A stretch of DNA of 64,000 nt, taken from assembly GCF_000316515.1 (NCBI RefSeq), contig NC_019675.1, positions 992,001-1,056,000 of the forward strand, written 5' to 3'. The first letter of the stretch is position 1, and each line of letters begins with the position of its first letter. A program made the translations under genes and the position numbers. The stretch is from Cyanobium gracile PCC 6307 (lineage in GTDB: Bacteria; Cyanobacteriota; Cyanobacteriia; PCC-6307; Cyanobiaceae). Below are positions 1-8,615 of this stretch, piece after piece. The notes beneath the pieces are model-generated. The model searched no databases, was not told where the DNA came from, and saw only the letters and a program-made list of their open reading frames with translations.

Positions 1-341
1 CCATCGCCAGGGCCCTGGCGACCGAGCCGAAGGTGCTGCTGCTGGACGAACCGTTCGGGGCGCTGGACCTGCAGATCCGCGAATCGATGCAGGAATTCCT
101 GCACGACCTCTGGAAGCGCACCGGACTCACCGCCCTGCTGATCACCCACGACATCGAGGAGGCGCTGCTGCTCGCCACCACCGTCCACATCATGGCGCCG
201 CGGCCCGGCCGGATCGTCCACAGCGTCGACGTCCGGCTGGACCGCTCCGACCTGAGCCACCTGCGCGTGTCCCAGCCCTTCCTGGAACTACGCGAGGAAC
301 TGGCCAGCCGGCTGCGCAGCCTGGATGGCTCCCTGCTCTGA
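1..341 (+). CDS. NitT/TauT-type ABC transporter ATPase, C-terminal part
   Basis: The 5' end is cut by the window edge; reading frame 3 is open from the first base. This is the end of a cytoplasmic ABC ATPase that powers import. Visible are the residues after the signature motif (IARALATEP), Walker B with D-loop ([11 protein letters not shown]) and the H-loop ([13 protein letters not shown]). The short tail after the H-loop ([11 protein letters not shown]) is typical of the nitrate/sulfonate/taurine importer family (SsuB, TauB, NrtD). The next gene, a Rieske oxygenase, begins within or just after its end, so the imported compound may be the oxygenase substrate. The permease and binding protein would lie upstream, outside the window. 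Substrate cannot be read from this fragment. Confidence 0.9.
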   Translation, partial: IARALATEPKVLLLDEPFGALDLQIRESMQEFLHDLWKRTGLTALLITHDIEEALLLATTVHIMAPRPGRIVHSVDVRLDRSDLSHLRVSQPFLELREELASRLRSLDGSLL

Positions 342-375
342 GCGTTCCGTCCGCCCCGTCCTGACCAACCGTTCC

Positions 376-1425
376 ATGGACACCGCCACCCGGGCCGCCT
401 TTCTGCCGCCGGAGCTCTACAGCTCCCCGTCCGTCGCCGCCCTCGAGCGCGAGCACTACGCCACCCGCTTCTGGCACCCCGTCGCCGCCGCCGCCGATCT
501 GCCGGCGGGGCATGTGCGGGCGCTGGAGCTGCTGGGCCTTCCCATCCTGCTCTGCCATGGCACTGATGGCGCCGTGCGGGCCTTCCGCAACCGCTGTCCC
601 CACCGGGCCGTGGCCTTCCGCGAACCGGCTGAGGGCAGCGTGGCCTGCCGAAGGCTGGTCTGCCCCTACCACGGCTGGACCTACGACCTGGGCGGAACGC
701 TGCTGGCGGCCGCCAGGGAAGGGGAATTCGTCGACCCGTTCGATCGCGGCGCCTGGCCGCTGGAGGCCCTCGACTGCCAGGTTCGGTCCTCCCTGATCTG
801 GGTGGCCCTGGGAGCCGATCCGATTCCCCTCGACGACCAGCTCGATCTGCCGCTGCAGGAAGCCCCCCAAGCCCTGGCCCAGACCCTGGAACCCCTGGCC
901 TTCCATGAACGGGGGCTCGCCTGCAACTGGAAGATCGCCCACGACAACACCCTCGACGACTACCACGTCGCCATCGCGCACCCCACCACCCTGCATCGAC
1001 TGCAGGGCCCGGTGCGCGACTACCGCCATCGCTTCGGCACCTGGGCCAATGTGCTGGCCACCCCCTCGCCGGAAGCGGACGGTGCGTTCCTCACCTTCGG
1101 CCTGCCGCCGTGGAACCACCTGCTGCTGTGGCCCGACGGACGCATGGCGATGATCCAGTTCCTGCCCGAGACCCTGGGCACCTGCCGGATGCAGGTGTGG
1201 TTGCTGGGCCCTGCCTCACGCCAGGCCGAAGGGGAGGCGCTGATGGCGGAGATGGTCCACTTCCTGGCCGAGGACCGCGCCCTGGTCGAGTCGGCCCAGC
1301 GGGGCTACGGGGATGGGTTCCGCACCGGCCCGCCGCACCGGCTGGAGGCCCGGATCCTGCACCAGCAGGCGATCTACGCGGCGCTGCTGGAGCCCTGGTA
1401 CGCGTCGGGGCGGATGCCCAGGTAA
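376..1425 (+). CDS. Rieske 2Fe-2S ring-hydroxylating-type oxygenase, alpha subunit
   Basis: A cytoplasmic oxygenase that would take electrons from a ferredoxin/reductase and hydroxylate or dealkylate a small substrate. The N-terminal half carries the Rieske motif CPHR...CPYHGW (Cys-X-His and Cys-X2-His). The C-terminal half carries the mononuclear iron motif DNTLDDYHVAIAH with the bridging Asp and two His. About 349 residues, usual for this superfamily. I chose the ATG at 376; an in-frame ATG at 325 would overlap the ABC gene and adds 17 unconserved residues. The overlap or near overlap with the ABC ATPase suggests co-transcription. The last 52 bases overlap a small gene on the other strand. 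No reductase gene is adjacent. Substrate unknown; choline-monooxygenase-like and aromatic-type members share these motifs. Confidence 0.88.
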   Translation: MDTATRAAFLPPELYSSPSVAALEREHYATRFWHPVAAAADLPAGHVRALELLGLPILLCHGTDGAVRAFRNRCPHRAVAFREPAEGSVACRRLVCPYHGWTYDLGGTLLAAAREGEFVDPFDRGAWPLEALDCQVRSSLIWVALGADPIPLDDQLDLPLQEAPQALAQTLEPLAFHERGLACNWKIAHDNTLDDYHVAIAHPTTLHRLQGPVRDYRHRFGTWANVLATPSPEADGAFLTFGLPPWNHLLLWPDGRMAMIQFLPETLGTCRMQVWLLGPASRQAEGEALMAEMVHFLAEDRALVESAQRGYGDGFRTGPPHRLEARILHQQAIYAALLEPWYASGRMPR

Positions 1426-1589
1426 GCGGCCTCCTTGAACAGGGCGCGCTTGGCATCTGCGTCCTGGCGCTGCTCGGCGATGGCGTAGCGGGCCCGCAGG
1501 GAAGCGACCAGGGCGGCCTGGCGGGGATCGGTCCCTTCGCTGGAATGGCTGGCCGACGGTGTGGCGGTCGGGGCGTCGATCACGGTCAT
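1374..1589 (-). CDS. Small conserved-looking hypothetical protein
   Basis: A 71-residue protein I do not recognise. The first 25 residues are rich in Pro, Ser, Thr and Ala. The rest is a charged amphipathic helix region (RQAALVASLRARYAIAEQRQ) ending in a Ser/Ala tail. Codon choice matches neighbouring real genes. It starts about 14 nt after the stop of the upstream isomerase gene on the same strand, which supports translation as the second gene of that operon. Its 3' end overlaps the end of the Rieske gene in antisense by 52 bases. ATG at 1587-1589 is chosen; a GTG lies one codon upstream. Confidence 0.55.
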   Translation of the reverse strand: MTVIDAPTATPSASHSSEGTDPRQAALVASLRARYAIAEQRQDADAKRALFKEAAYLGIRPDAYQGSSSAA

Positions 1590-1605
1590 CACAACGTAAC
1601 TCTGT

Positions 1606-2484
1606 TCACGATGAACACACTCTATCGCTGTTTCCGGCTACCGGCTGGCTGCGCAGCCACTGCGCCATTGCCGTGTTAATCGTCAGCAGATCGGCCACCG
1701 GACGGTCGGTGAACGGCAGGGTGGGCATGTAGCCGTCCGGTCCGAACTCGGGCGTGAAGCTGGGTGGCGGTGCCCCCCGTTTCACCGTCCGTTCGGCGAA
1801 CAGTTGCCAGCAGGCCAGGTGGGCGGCAAGCGCCTCGGCATGTTCGGGCGCGAAAGGGTGGGACACCTGGGGACCCTGGGCATGGCCCACCCGGGCATGG
1901 ATGTGGTCAACCCGGTCGGCCATCGCCTGCACCGGCTCCAGATCCGGGGTCATCAGCCGTTCGGCCACGACACACCAGTGGCTCAGGTCGGCCGTGAGCC
2001 GCATTCCGGGCACAGCCTCCAGCAGCGGCACGATCGTCCAGGGCATCCCCAGGCAGCGGGACCGGTGGGTCTCGAAACTCACCGTCAGGCCGCTGGCGGC
2101 TGCCAGCGCGTGGGCCTCGGCCAGGAAGGTCCGTTGCCGCTCCAGGGGCCAGGCATCACTGCCGGTGAGCACGGTCACCCGGTGGGGGCGGAGATCGGCA
2201 CAGCGGTTCAGATGCTCGCCCAGTTCCGCCAGGTGCTGCGCTGGCGTGACAGCCAGCTCCGGCACATAGCCACCGCCGGTGACCACCTCCAGCACCAGGG
2301 GTCTGCCGGACTCCAGCAGGCGGGTGGGCCCGTCCGGATCGCCGACCAGGGAGGGATGGTGGATGTTCAGCTCCAGTCCGTCGAAGCCCCCCCGCTCGGC
2401 CGTCTCCAGGGCGGTGGCAAGGGGGCCCTCGAAGCCCCAGAGGGAGAAAAACAGCAGGGAAGGCACCGAAGAGGCACGACGCAT
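1606..2484 (-). CDS. Sugar phosphate isomerase/epimerase-like TIM-barrel protein
   Basis: A 292-residue protein of the xylose-isomerase-like TIM barrel superfamily (AP endonuclease family 2 fold). Visible barrel signatures are GFDGLELNIHHPS near residue 35, VSFETHRSRC near 135, LTADLSHWCV near 165, DHIHARVGHAQGPQV near 190 and FTPEFGP near 245. The spread of Glu, Asp and His is that of metal-dependent isomerases and epimerases. It is transcribed divergently from the fatty acid desaturase, with about 150 bases between the starts, and is followed by a small gene. Context suggests a role in the same unknown catabolic pathway as the Rieske enzyme. The exact reaction cannot be assigned. Confidence 0.8.
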   Translation of the reverse strand: MRRASSVPSLLFFSLWGFEGPLATALETAERGGFDGLELNIHHPSLVGDPDGPTRLLESGRPLVLEVVTGGGYVPELAVTPAQHLAELGEHLNRCADLRPHRVTVLTGSDAWPLERQRTFLAEAHALAAASGLTVSFETHRSRCLGMPWTIVPLLEAVPGMRLTADLSHWCVVAERLMTPDLEPVQAMADRVDHIHARVGHAQGPQVSHPFAPEHAEALAAHLACWQLFAERTVKRGAPPPSFTPEFGPDGYMPTLPFTDRPVADLLTINTAMAQWLRSQPVAGNSDRVCSS

Positions 2485-2636
2485 GGCCCACTCTTCCCTG
2501 CCGCAGGCGCCCGGCAGGTAACCATCCCCACCGGGGCCACGCCCGGTGCAAGTGTTCGTGACGAACGGTGTGCGGCGGACTCCGAGCGGGACAGTGGATC
2601 CAAGACGTCTCCTTGCGCCGGCCTACGGCGAGCTTC

Positions 2637-3608
2637 GTGACCGCCTCCCCACCTTCCGCGCCACCGGCGGCCGGCCCGGACGCCGCCGAGCCGCTGCTGT
2701 CCACTCCACTGCTGCAGCGCCTCAACGAGCGTCGCGACGGACCCGGCTGGCGCCGGCTGACCTTGCACCTCACGGTGCTGGGGCTGGGGGCCCTGCTCTG
2801 GGGATGGCCCATGCCGCCGGCCCTTCCCAGCGCTGGGTTCTGGGCCCTGCGTCTGGTGGGTCTGCTGCTGCTGGGCTGGGGCCTGGCCTTCGGCTTCTGC
2901 GCCATGCACGAATGCGGCCACCGCACCGCCTTCGCAAGCAAAGCCCTCAACGACACCGTGGCCTGGTGGGCCGGTCTGCTGAGCTTCTACAACGCCGATT
3001 ACTACCGCCGCTACCACCAGTGGCACCATCGCTTCACCCACCAGCCGGGCCTCGATCCGGAGCTGGAGGAGGCCCCCCCCAGCACCCTGGGCAGCTACCT
3101 GCTCGAGCTCAGTGGGCTTCCCTGGTGGATCGGCAAGCTGCGCGGCCATGCCGCCGGCCTGCGTGGTGACTTCGGCGGCAGGCCCTACATCCCCGCCGAG
3201 GCCGCCGCGGCCGTCACCCGCTCGATCCGGCTCCAGGTCGCCGCCTACGCCGTCCTGCTGACCGCCTCCTTCTGGCAGGGAAACGGCACCCTGTTCTGGT
3301 TCTGGCTGCTGCCCCTGGCCGTCGGCCAGCCCCTGCTGCGCTTCGTGCTGATGGCCGAGCACGGCGGCTGCAGCACCCACAGCAACGGCCTCACCAACAC
3401 CCGCACCACCCTGACACTGCTGCCCCTGCGCTGGCTCATGTGGGAGATGCCCTTCCACGTTGAGCACCACCTCTACCCCTCGGTGCCCTTCCACGCCCTG
3501 GCCGAGGCCCATGGCCATCTGGCGCCCCATCTGGTGCACTCAGGCCAGGGATATCTGGCGGTGCACCGCGACTTCCTACGCGATCCCGCCCGTCTGGCCC
3601 TCCCCTGA
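2637..3608 (+). CDS. Membrane fatty acid desaturase family protein
   Basis: A membrane diiron enzyme of the fatty acid desaturase/hydroxylase superfamily. The three histidine boxes are present: HECGHR near residue 88, HQWHHRFTHQ near 125 and HVEHHLYP near 275, with hydrophobic membrane spans between them. About 323 residues from the chosen GTG at 2637; an in-frame GTG at 2568 adds 23 residues that look like leader sequence. The box spacing fits soluble-substrate desaturases (rhizobitoxine-desaturase-like) as well as acyl-lipid desaturases, so substrate is open. The following hydrolase starts 11 nt after the stop, so the two are surely co-transcribed. This placement away from lipid genes suggests a small-molecule substrate. 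Confidence 0.85.
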   Translation: MTASPPSAPPAAGPDAAEPLLSTPLLQRLNERRDGPGWRRLTLHLTVLGLGALLWGWPMPPALPSAGFWALRLVGLLLLGWGLAFGFCAMHECGHRTAFASKALNDTVAWWAGLLSFYNADYYRRYHQWHHRFTHQPGLDPELEEAPPSTLGSYLLELSGLPWWIGKLRGHAAGLRGDFGGRPYIPAEAAAAVTRSIRLQVAAYAVLLTASFWQGNGTLFWFWLLPLAVGQPLLRFVLMAEHGGCSTHSNGLTNTRTTLTLLPLRWLMWEMPFHVEHHLYPSVPFHALAEAHGHLAPHLVHSGQGYLAVHRDFLRDPARLALP

Positions 3609-3619
3609 ATCCCGCTCCC

Positions 3620-4678
3620 TTGCCCCCCAGCCCCGCGCCCCCGCGTCGCTTCGCGCTCGGGGACGTTCCCCTCGCCGCCGGGGGGACCCTTCCCGCCGCC
3701 TGGCTCGACTACCGGGTCTACGGAACACTGGCCGACGACCGCTCCAACCTGGTGCTTTACCCGAGCTCCTACGGCGCCTGGCCCGAGGACATCGACTGGG
3801 TGGTGGGACCGATCCTCGATCCCCAGCGCTGGTGCGTGGTGCTGGTCAGCCAGTTCGGCAATGGCCGCTCCACCAGCCCCAGCAACGCCCGGCCAGGCCT
3901 GGTATCGGGCCGCTGGCCGGTGGATCACCGTGACAACGTGGCCGCCCAGCGCCGGCTGCTGGAGGAGGTCTTCCAGGTGGCGGCGCCGGCCCTGATCTAC
4001 GGCTGGTCGATGGGAGCCCAGCAGGCCTACCACTGGGCCGTGCTGGAGCCGGAGCGGACCCGGCGCATCTGCTGCGTCTGCGGCACGGCGCGCACCACGG
4101 CCCACAACCGGGTGTTCCTGCTCAGCCTGCGCCAGGCCCTCACCGCCGATCCCCACTGGGATGGGCTGCGGTTCCGGGGCGTGCCCGAGCAGGGCTTGCG
4201 CACCTTCGCCCTGATCTACGCCAGCTGGGCCGCCAGCCAGCCCTTCTATCGCCGCGGCGCCCACCGCCAGCTGGGCTACGCCAGCGTCGAGGCCTACGTG
4301 GAGCAGGCCTGGCTGCCGGCCTACCGCCGCCACGACCCCCATGACCTGCTGGCCATGCTCGACGTCTGGCTGGCGAACGACGTGGCGGCCGCCGCCGGGA
4401 TCAGCGCCACCGGGATCAGCGCCACCGATGGCACTGGCGATCCCGATGCCGACCTGGCCGCGGCCCTGGGCCGGATCCAGGCCCGCACCGCCGTGATCGC
4501 CGGCCGCCACGACCTCTATTTCACCCCCGACGACTGCCAGGCGGAGGCCGCCCTGATCCGCGAGGCCCACTTCGAGGTCCTGGAGTCCGACCTGGGCCAC
4601 CGGGCTGGCAACCCCCGCGACTCGCCGGCCGAGCAGCGCCAGCTGCGGGCAGCCATCGACCGGCTCTGCGCCGACTGA
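3620..4678 (+). CDS. Alpha/beta hydrolase, homoserine-acetyltransferase-like fold
   Basis: A 352-residue cytoplasmic alpha/beta hydrolase. The nucleophile elbow is GWSMG near residue 130, the acid is likely the Asp in GRHDLYF near 297, and the histidine the one in SDLGHRAG near 328. The sequence runs parallel to MetX-like acyltransferases (FGNGRSTSPSN oxyanion region), but the gene is not next to methionine genes and the family also contains amide and ester hydrolases. The start is a TTG 11 nt after the desaturase stop; I see no good ATG or GTG near it. GlnT follows after 58 nt. I infer hydrolysis of an ester or amide whose amine product is then handled by the ligase. Confidence 0.82.
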   Translation: MPPSPAPPRRFALGDVPLAAGGTLPAAWLDYRVYGTLADDRSNLVLYPSSYGAWPEDIDWVVGPILDPQRWCVVLVSQFGNGRSTSPSNARPGLVSGRWPVDHRDNVAAQRRLLEEVFQVAAPALIYGWSMGAQQAYHWAVLEPERTRRICCVCGTARTTAHNRVFLLSLRQALTADPHWDGLRFRGVPEQGLRTFALIYASWAASQPFYRRGAHRQLGYASVEAYVEQAWLPAYRRHDPHDLLAMLDVWLANDVAAAAGISATGISATDGTGDPDADLAAALGRIQARTAVIAGRHDLYFTPDDCQAEAALIREAHFEVLESDLGHRAGNPRDSPAEQRQLRAAIDRLCAD

Positions 4679-4736
4679 CCGCCTCCGGCCGGCCCCCACT
4701 CGCCGCCCACACCCGCCCCACCACACAGCACCCCCG

Positions 4737-5984
4737 ATGACCGATCTGGCCCGCTTCGCCGCCACCCATGGCATCCGCCACTTCCTCTTCTCCTTCTGCG
4801 ACCTGTTCGGGGTGCAGCGGGCCAAGCTGGTGCCGGCGGCCGCGGCGGCCGAACTGGCCCGATCCGGGGCCGGCTTCGCCGGTTTCGCCGCCTGGCTGGA
4901 CATGACCCCGGCCGATCCGGACGTGCTGGCGATCCCCGATCCCACCAGCCTGATGGTGCTCCCCTGGCAGCCAGACGTGGCCTGGGTGGCCACCAATCTG
5001 CAGGTGGAGGGCCAGGTGCTGGAGCAGTCGCCCCGCCGGGTGCTGCAGCAGCAGATCGCCCGGGCGGCGGCCCTGGGCCTGCAGTTCCGCAGCGGCGTAG
5101 AGGCGGAGTTCTTCTTGATGGACCCGGAACGGGACGCCATCGCCGATGGACTCGATCGGCAGTCCAAGCCCTGCTACGACCAGCTGGCCCTGATGCGCCA
5201 CTATCCGCTGATCAGCGAACTGCTGGACGGCATGGAGAGCCTCGGCTGGGGCCCGTACCAGGCCGACCACGAGGACGCCAACGGCCAGTTCGAACTCAAC
5301 TGGACCTATGCCGAATCGCTGCTGACCGCCGACCGCCATGCCTTCTTCCGGGTCATGGCGGCCGCCCTGGCGGAGCGCCATGGGGTGCGGGTGAGCTTCC
5401 AGCCCAAGCCGATCCCGGCCCTCACCGGCAACGGGGCCCACCTGCATGCCTCCCTCTGGGACGAGGGGGGGCGAAACGTATTCCACGACCCTGCCGGGGA
5501 GGAGGGCCTGTCGGAGATCGCCTACCACTTTCTGGCCGGTCTGCTGGCCCATGCGCCGGCCCTTTGCGCCCTCACCAATCCGGTGGCCGGCAGCTACCGG
5601 CGCCTGGCGCGGTCCGTCACCAGTTCCGGGGCCACCTGGTCCCCCTCCTGGATCAGCTACGGCGGCAACAACCGCACCCACATGGTGCGCATCCCCGACG
5701 ACCAGCGGATCGAGCTGCGGCTCGGCGACGGCGCCGCCAACCCCTACCTGCTCCAGGCGGCGGTGCTGGCGGCGGGCCTGGACGGCATCGAACGGCAGCT
5801 CGATCCCGGGGCCCGCAGCGACGTGAACACCTACGTGGAGTCGCCGGCGGGGGCGGCCTCCCTGCCCACCTGTCACGCCGATGCCCTCGAGGCCTTCCGC
5901 CACGACGCGCCGCTGCGGGACTCCCTGGGGGAGGCGTTCTGCACCGCCTACGAAGCCCTGGTGGCCCAGCGCAACGACGAGTGA
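4737..5984 (+). CDS. glnT: Glutamine-synthetase-family ligase, type III GlnT group
   Basis: A 415-residue member of the GlnT group (annotated elsewhere as type III glutamate-ammonia ligase), distinct from GSIII/GlnN, which is encoded separately at 12.3 kb. The glutamine synthetase core is clear: SGVEAEFFLMD (metal Glu), DHEDANGQFELNW, TGNGAHLHASLW (glutamate-binding and catalytic region) and RIELRLGDGAANPYL. It would make gamma-glutamyl amides from glutamate, ATP and ammonia or an amine. It closes the desaturase-hydrolase-GlnT run. With the ABC importer and oxygenase nearby, a role in assimilating nitrogen from an imported amine or amide is more likely than bulk glutamine synthesis. Amine specificity is inference. 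Confidence 0.85.
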   Translation: MTDLARFAATHGIRHFLFSFCDLFGVQRAKLVPAAAAAELARSGAGFAGFAAWLDMTPADPDVLAIPDPTSLMVLPWQPDVAWVATNLQVEGQVLEQSPRRVLQQQIARAAALGLQFRSGVEAEFFLMDPERDAIADGLDRQSKPCYDQLALMRHYPLISELLDGMESLGWGPYQADHEDANGQFELNWTYAESLLTADRHAFFRVMAAALAERHGVRVSFQPKPIPALTGNGAHLHASLWDEGGRNVFHDPAGEEGLSEIAYHFLAGLLAHAPALCALTNPVAGSYRRLARSVTSSGATWSPSWISYGGNNRTHMVRIPDDQRIELRLGDGAANPYLLQAAVLAAGLDGIERQLDPGARSDVNTYVESPAGAASLPTCHADALEAFRHDAPLRDSLGEAFCTAYEALVAQRNDE

Positions 5985-6614
5985 GGGTGCCGGGGGGCGG
6001 CCCACCCCCCGCACGGGCGAAGACCAGCACGATTGCCTATGGCCAGGGCGCCATGGAGGGATGACAGTGAGTTCAGAAACCAGGAGGCTCCAGCGATGGA
6101 AGACACCCCGCCCGGTCAGATGTCAGGAGTGTGCTGACGGCAGGCCCCTGCTCCAACAGTCTTGTTCCCCATAACGGTTTCCCGGTCTTTCGCAGATCAC
6201 CCGACGCATCGTTCAGGTGCCCACGGGTCCATGGAAACCGGCCCCTGGATGCCTCGGCCCCAGGTGCCTCCCTCCGCAGCTCCGACTCCGAAACCCACCT
6301 CCGGGGACTCCGATGGATCCCCAGCCCCGCTGACCTCCCTTTGATGGCGCGCCCATGGCGAAGGAGCATCCTCGGCTCCCTCCCCATCACCCATCCACGG
6401 TCCCCAAGGACCCGATCGTCAGCCCTTCTGAACAGCTCGTCAGACCCGTCATCTGATCGTCAAGCATCAGTGACAGCGCAGGAACACCTTCGTTCCGCCC
6501 CAAGCCCGGCGATCCTGGACGCCGGGCTTTTTCATGGTCCATCGCCAGTCGGGCGGCCGGATCCCGTCGGCCCGGGTCAACCGCCTAGATTTACTTAACA
6601 ATTGGTCAGGGTCG
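5985..6614. other. Long intergenic stretch before the glycosyltransferase
   Basis: I see no convincing protein gene in these 630 bases; short open frames lack a ribosome site or homologous look. It holds a strong + strand terminator at 6502-6532, a small hairpin just before it (GGAAC at 6481-6485 with GTTCC at 6493-6497), and four CGTCA pentamers at 6417, 6438, 6447 and 6458, two of them within the octamer GATCGTCA. The terminator could end the GlnT operon after a very long 3' leader or end a separate small RNA. An AT-rich patch (CTTAACAATTGG, 6595-6606) just before 6615 may be the core promoter of the next gene. Confidence 0.5.
6502..6532 (+). terminator. Rho-independent terminator
   Basis: AAGCCCGGCG pairs with CGCCGGGCTT around the loop ATCCTGGA, followed by a run of T. 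The uninterrupted stem and one-sided T run give the direction. It lies 82 bases before the chosen start of the glycosyltransferase gene. Confidence 0.8.
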
Positions 6615-8615
6615 ATGGCACGCCTGCCCTGGGCCGTCCTGCTGCTGACACTGCTGGGGGCCCGGTATCTGGGCTGGCGCTTCAGTGCCAGCCTCAACCT
6701 GGCCACGCCCCTGGCCGCCAGCCTCAGCATCCTCACCCTGGCGGCCGAACTGGTGCTGCTGGCCGGATTCTTCCTGCAGCTCTGGTTCACGCTCCTGCCC
6801 GAACGGCCGGCGCCCCCCGCGGGTCCGATCCCCACCCCCGTCCCGTCGGTCGACGTGCTCGTGCCCAGCTGCGGCGAACCGGCCGAGCTGGTGGAGCGCT
6901 GCCTGCGGGGCTGTCTGGCGATGGACTACCCCAGCCACACGGTCTGGCTGCTCGACGACAGCGACCGACCGGAGCTGGCGGAACTCTGCGACCGCCTCGG
7001 CTGCCGCTACGTTGCCAGGCAGGAGCACGCACACGCGAAGGCCGGCAACCTCAACCACGGACTGCGTCACTGCATAGGGGAGCTGGTGGCGGTCTTCGAC
7101 GCCGACGTCGTCCCCCTGCAACCCTTCCTGCGCCGCACGGTCGGCCTGTTCGCCGACCCGACCGTGGGTTTCGTGCAGACCCCCCAGAGCTACATGAACG
7201 CCGATCCGGTGATGCGCAACCTGCGCCTGGAGCGCTGGCTGCTGCCGGACGAGGAAAGCTTCTACCGCTGGATCCAGCCCACCCGCCAGAACCTCAATGC
7301 CGTGGTCTGCGCCGGCACCTCCTTCGTCATGCGGCGCGAGGCGCTCGAGCGAGTCGGCGGCTTCGAGACGGCCACCCCATCGGAGGACCTGGCCACCGGC
7401 ATCCGGATCACCGCCGCCGGTTACCGCAACCATTACCTCTCTGAGAAGCTGAGCGCCGGCCTGGCCCCCTTCACGGCCGCGGCCATGACGCGGCAGCGCT
7501 GCCGCTGGGGCAGCGGCTCCCTCCAGACCCTGCGCACGGGAGCCGATCCGCTGCGGATCCCGGGGCTCAGCCCCTTGCAGCGGCTCGCCTACAGCGAAGG
7601 CATCCTGCACTGGTTCACCTTCCCCGCCCAGCTGGTGCTGCTCTGCACGCCGCTCAGCCTCGGCCTGCTGGGCATCGCTCCGATCCTCTTCAGCGGCAAT
7701 GCCCTGCTCACGGTCGCCATGCCGTTCGTGTTCAGCCAGCTGCTGCTCACCCGCTGGCTGAGCGGCCACGCCCGGGCCGCGCTCCTGCCGGAGCTGTACC
7801 GCTGGATCTTCCTGGTGCCGATCTGTGCCGCCGTGGTCGCCACGGCCCTGGGCCGGCCGCGGCGGTTCCGGGTCACGCCGAAGGCGGTGGTCGGCCGGGA
7901 CTCAGGCCCGGATGCGGGCCTGCTGCTGCCGCTGCTGGCACTGCTGGCCCTGCAGCTGGTGGCGCTCTGGAACCTGGCGCCGGGTCGGCTGCCACTGATT
8001 GCCGGCCAGGAGGGGCTGGTGCCGGTCTCGGCCGCCACGGTCGGGGTGGTGCTGGGCTGGAGCCTGCTCAACGGCCTGCTGCTGCTGCTGGCGATCCGCA
8101 GCTGCTGGGATCGGCCCCACCGGGATGGGGTTCCCTGGTTCGCCCTGTCCCTGCCGGTGCGGCTCCGGCACAGCGACGGGACCGTGCATGGGCGCCTGCG
8201 GGCCGTCAGCGCCACGGGCGCCGAACTCGGCCTGGAGAGGGCAGAGGACGGGCCGGTGCTACAGGCGGCCGACAGCCTCAGCCTGGAGGGTCTGGTGCCC
8301 GGTGTTGCGCTGCCGTTCCTGGCGATGGCCCGGGAGGCCGGTGCCATCGGCGGGGTCTGGGGGCCGCTCACCCCGCCGCAGCGCGACCAGCTGGAGACCC
8401 TCCTCTACCGACGCGAGGGGCTGTGGCCCACCCTGCGGGCCCCCTTCGAGCTCCGCACCCTGCCCCTGGTGCTGCTGCGCACGCTGCAGCGGGTGGAACC
8501 AGAAAGCTGGTTCCGCCGCAGTCTCATTCCCCAGCTTCCACCGCTGGTGGGGCTGCCGCTCCCCAGGCGTGCAGACCTTCCAGCACAGGCAGCAGCGCCC
8601 GACCCCGCTCGCTGA
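6615..8615 (+). CDS. BcsA-like family 2 glycosyltransferase, membrane-bound
   Basis: A 666-residue processive glycosyltransferase related to cellulose synthase catalytic subunits. Two membrane helices open the protein, then a cytoplasmic GT2 domain with LLDDSDRPE (first Asp pair), FDADVVPL (DxD), TPSEDLATG (catalytic Asp) and RQRCRW (the QxxRW motif that grips the growing chain). Further membrane helices follow, and a C-terminal region (RLRAVSATGAEL) that looks like a worn PilZ domain, which in BcsA binds cyclic-di-GMP. No bcsB or cellulase gene is nearby, so the polymer is uncertain. The ATG at 6615 is preferred to that at 6534, which sits on the terminator. The last 92 bases overlap the HxlR gene in antisense. 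Confidence 0.85.
   Translation: MARLPWAVLLLTLLGARYLGWRFSASLNLATPLAASLSILTLAAELVLLAGFFLQLWFTLLPERPAPPAGPIPTPVPSVDVLVPSCGEPAELVERCLRGCLAMDYPSHTVWLLDDSDRPELAELCDRLGCRYVARQEHAHAKAGNLNHGLRHCIGELVAVFDADVVPLQPFLRRTVGLFADPTVGFVQTPQSYMNADPVMRNLRLERWLLPDEESFYRWIQPTRQNLNAVVCAGTSFVMRREALERVGGFETATPSEDLATGIRITAAGYRNHYLSEKLSAGLAPFTAAAMTRQRCRWGSGSLQTLRTGADPLRIPGLSPLQRLAYSEGILHWFTFPAQLVLLCTPLSLGLLGIAPILFSGNALLTVAMPFVFSQLLLTRWLSGHARAALLPELYRWIFLVPICAAVVATALGRPRRFRVTPKAVVGRDSGPDAGLLLPLLALLALQLVALWNLAPGRLPLIAGQEGLVPVSAATVGVVLGWSLLNGLLLLLAIRSCWDRPHRDGVPWFALSLPVRLRHSDGTVHGRLRAVSATGAELGLERAEDGPVLQAADSLSLEGLVPGVALPFLAMAREAGAIGGVWGPLTPPQRDQLETLLYRREGLWPTLRAPFELRTLPLVLLRTLQRVEPESWFRRSLIPQLPPLVGLPLPRRADLPAQAAAPDPAR

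Noticed and set aside
3620..4678. Homoserine O-acetyltransferase (MetX) for the alpha/beta hydrolase
   Set aside because: The fold is similar, but the setting is a desaturase-GlnT operon and not methionine synthesis; a general hydrolase call is safer.
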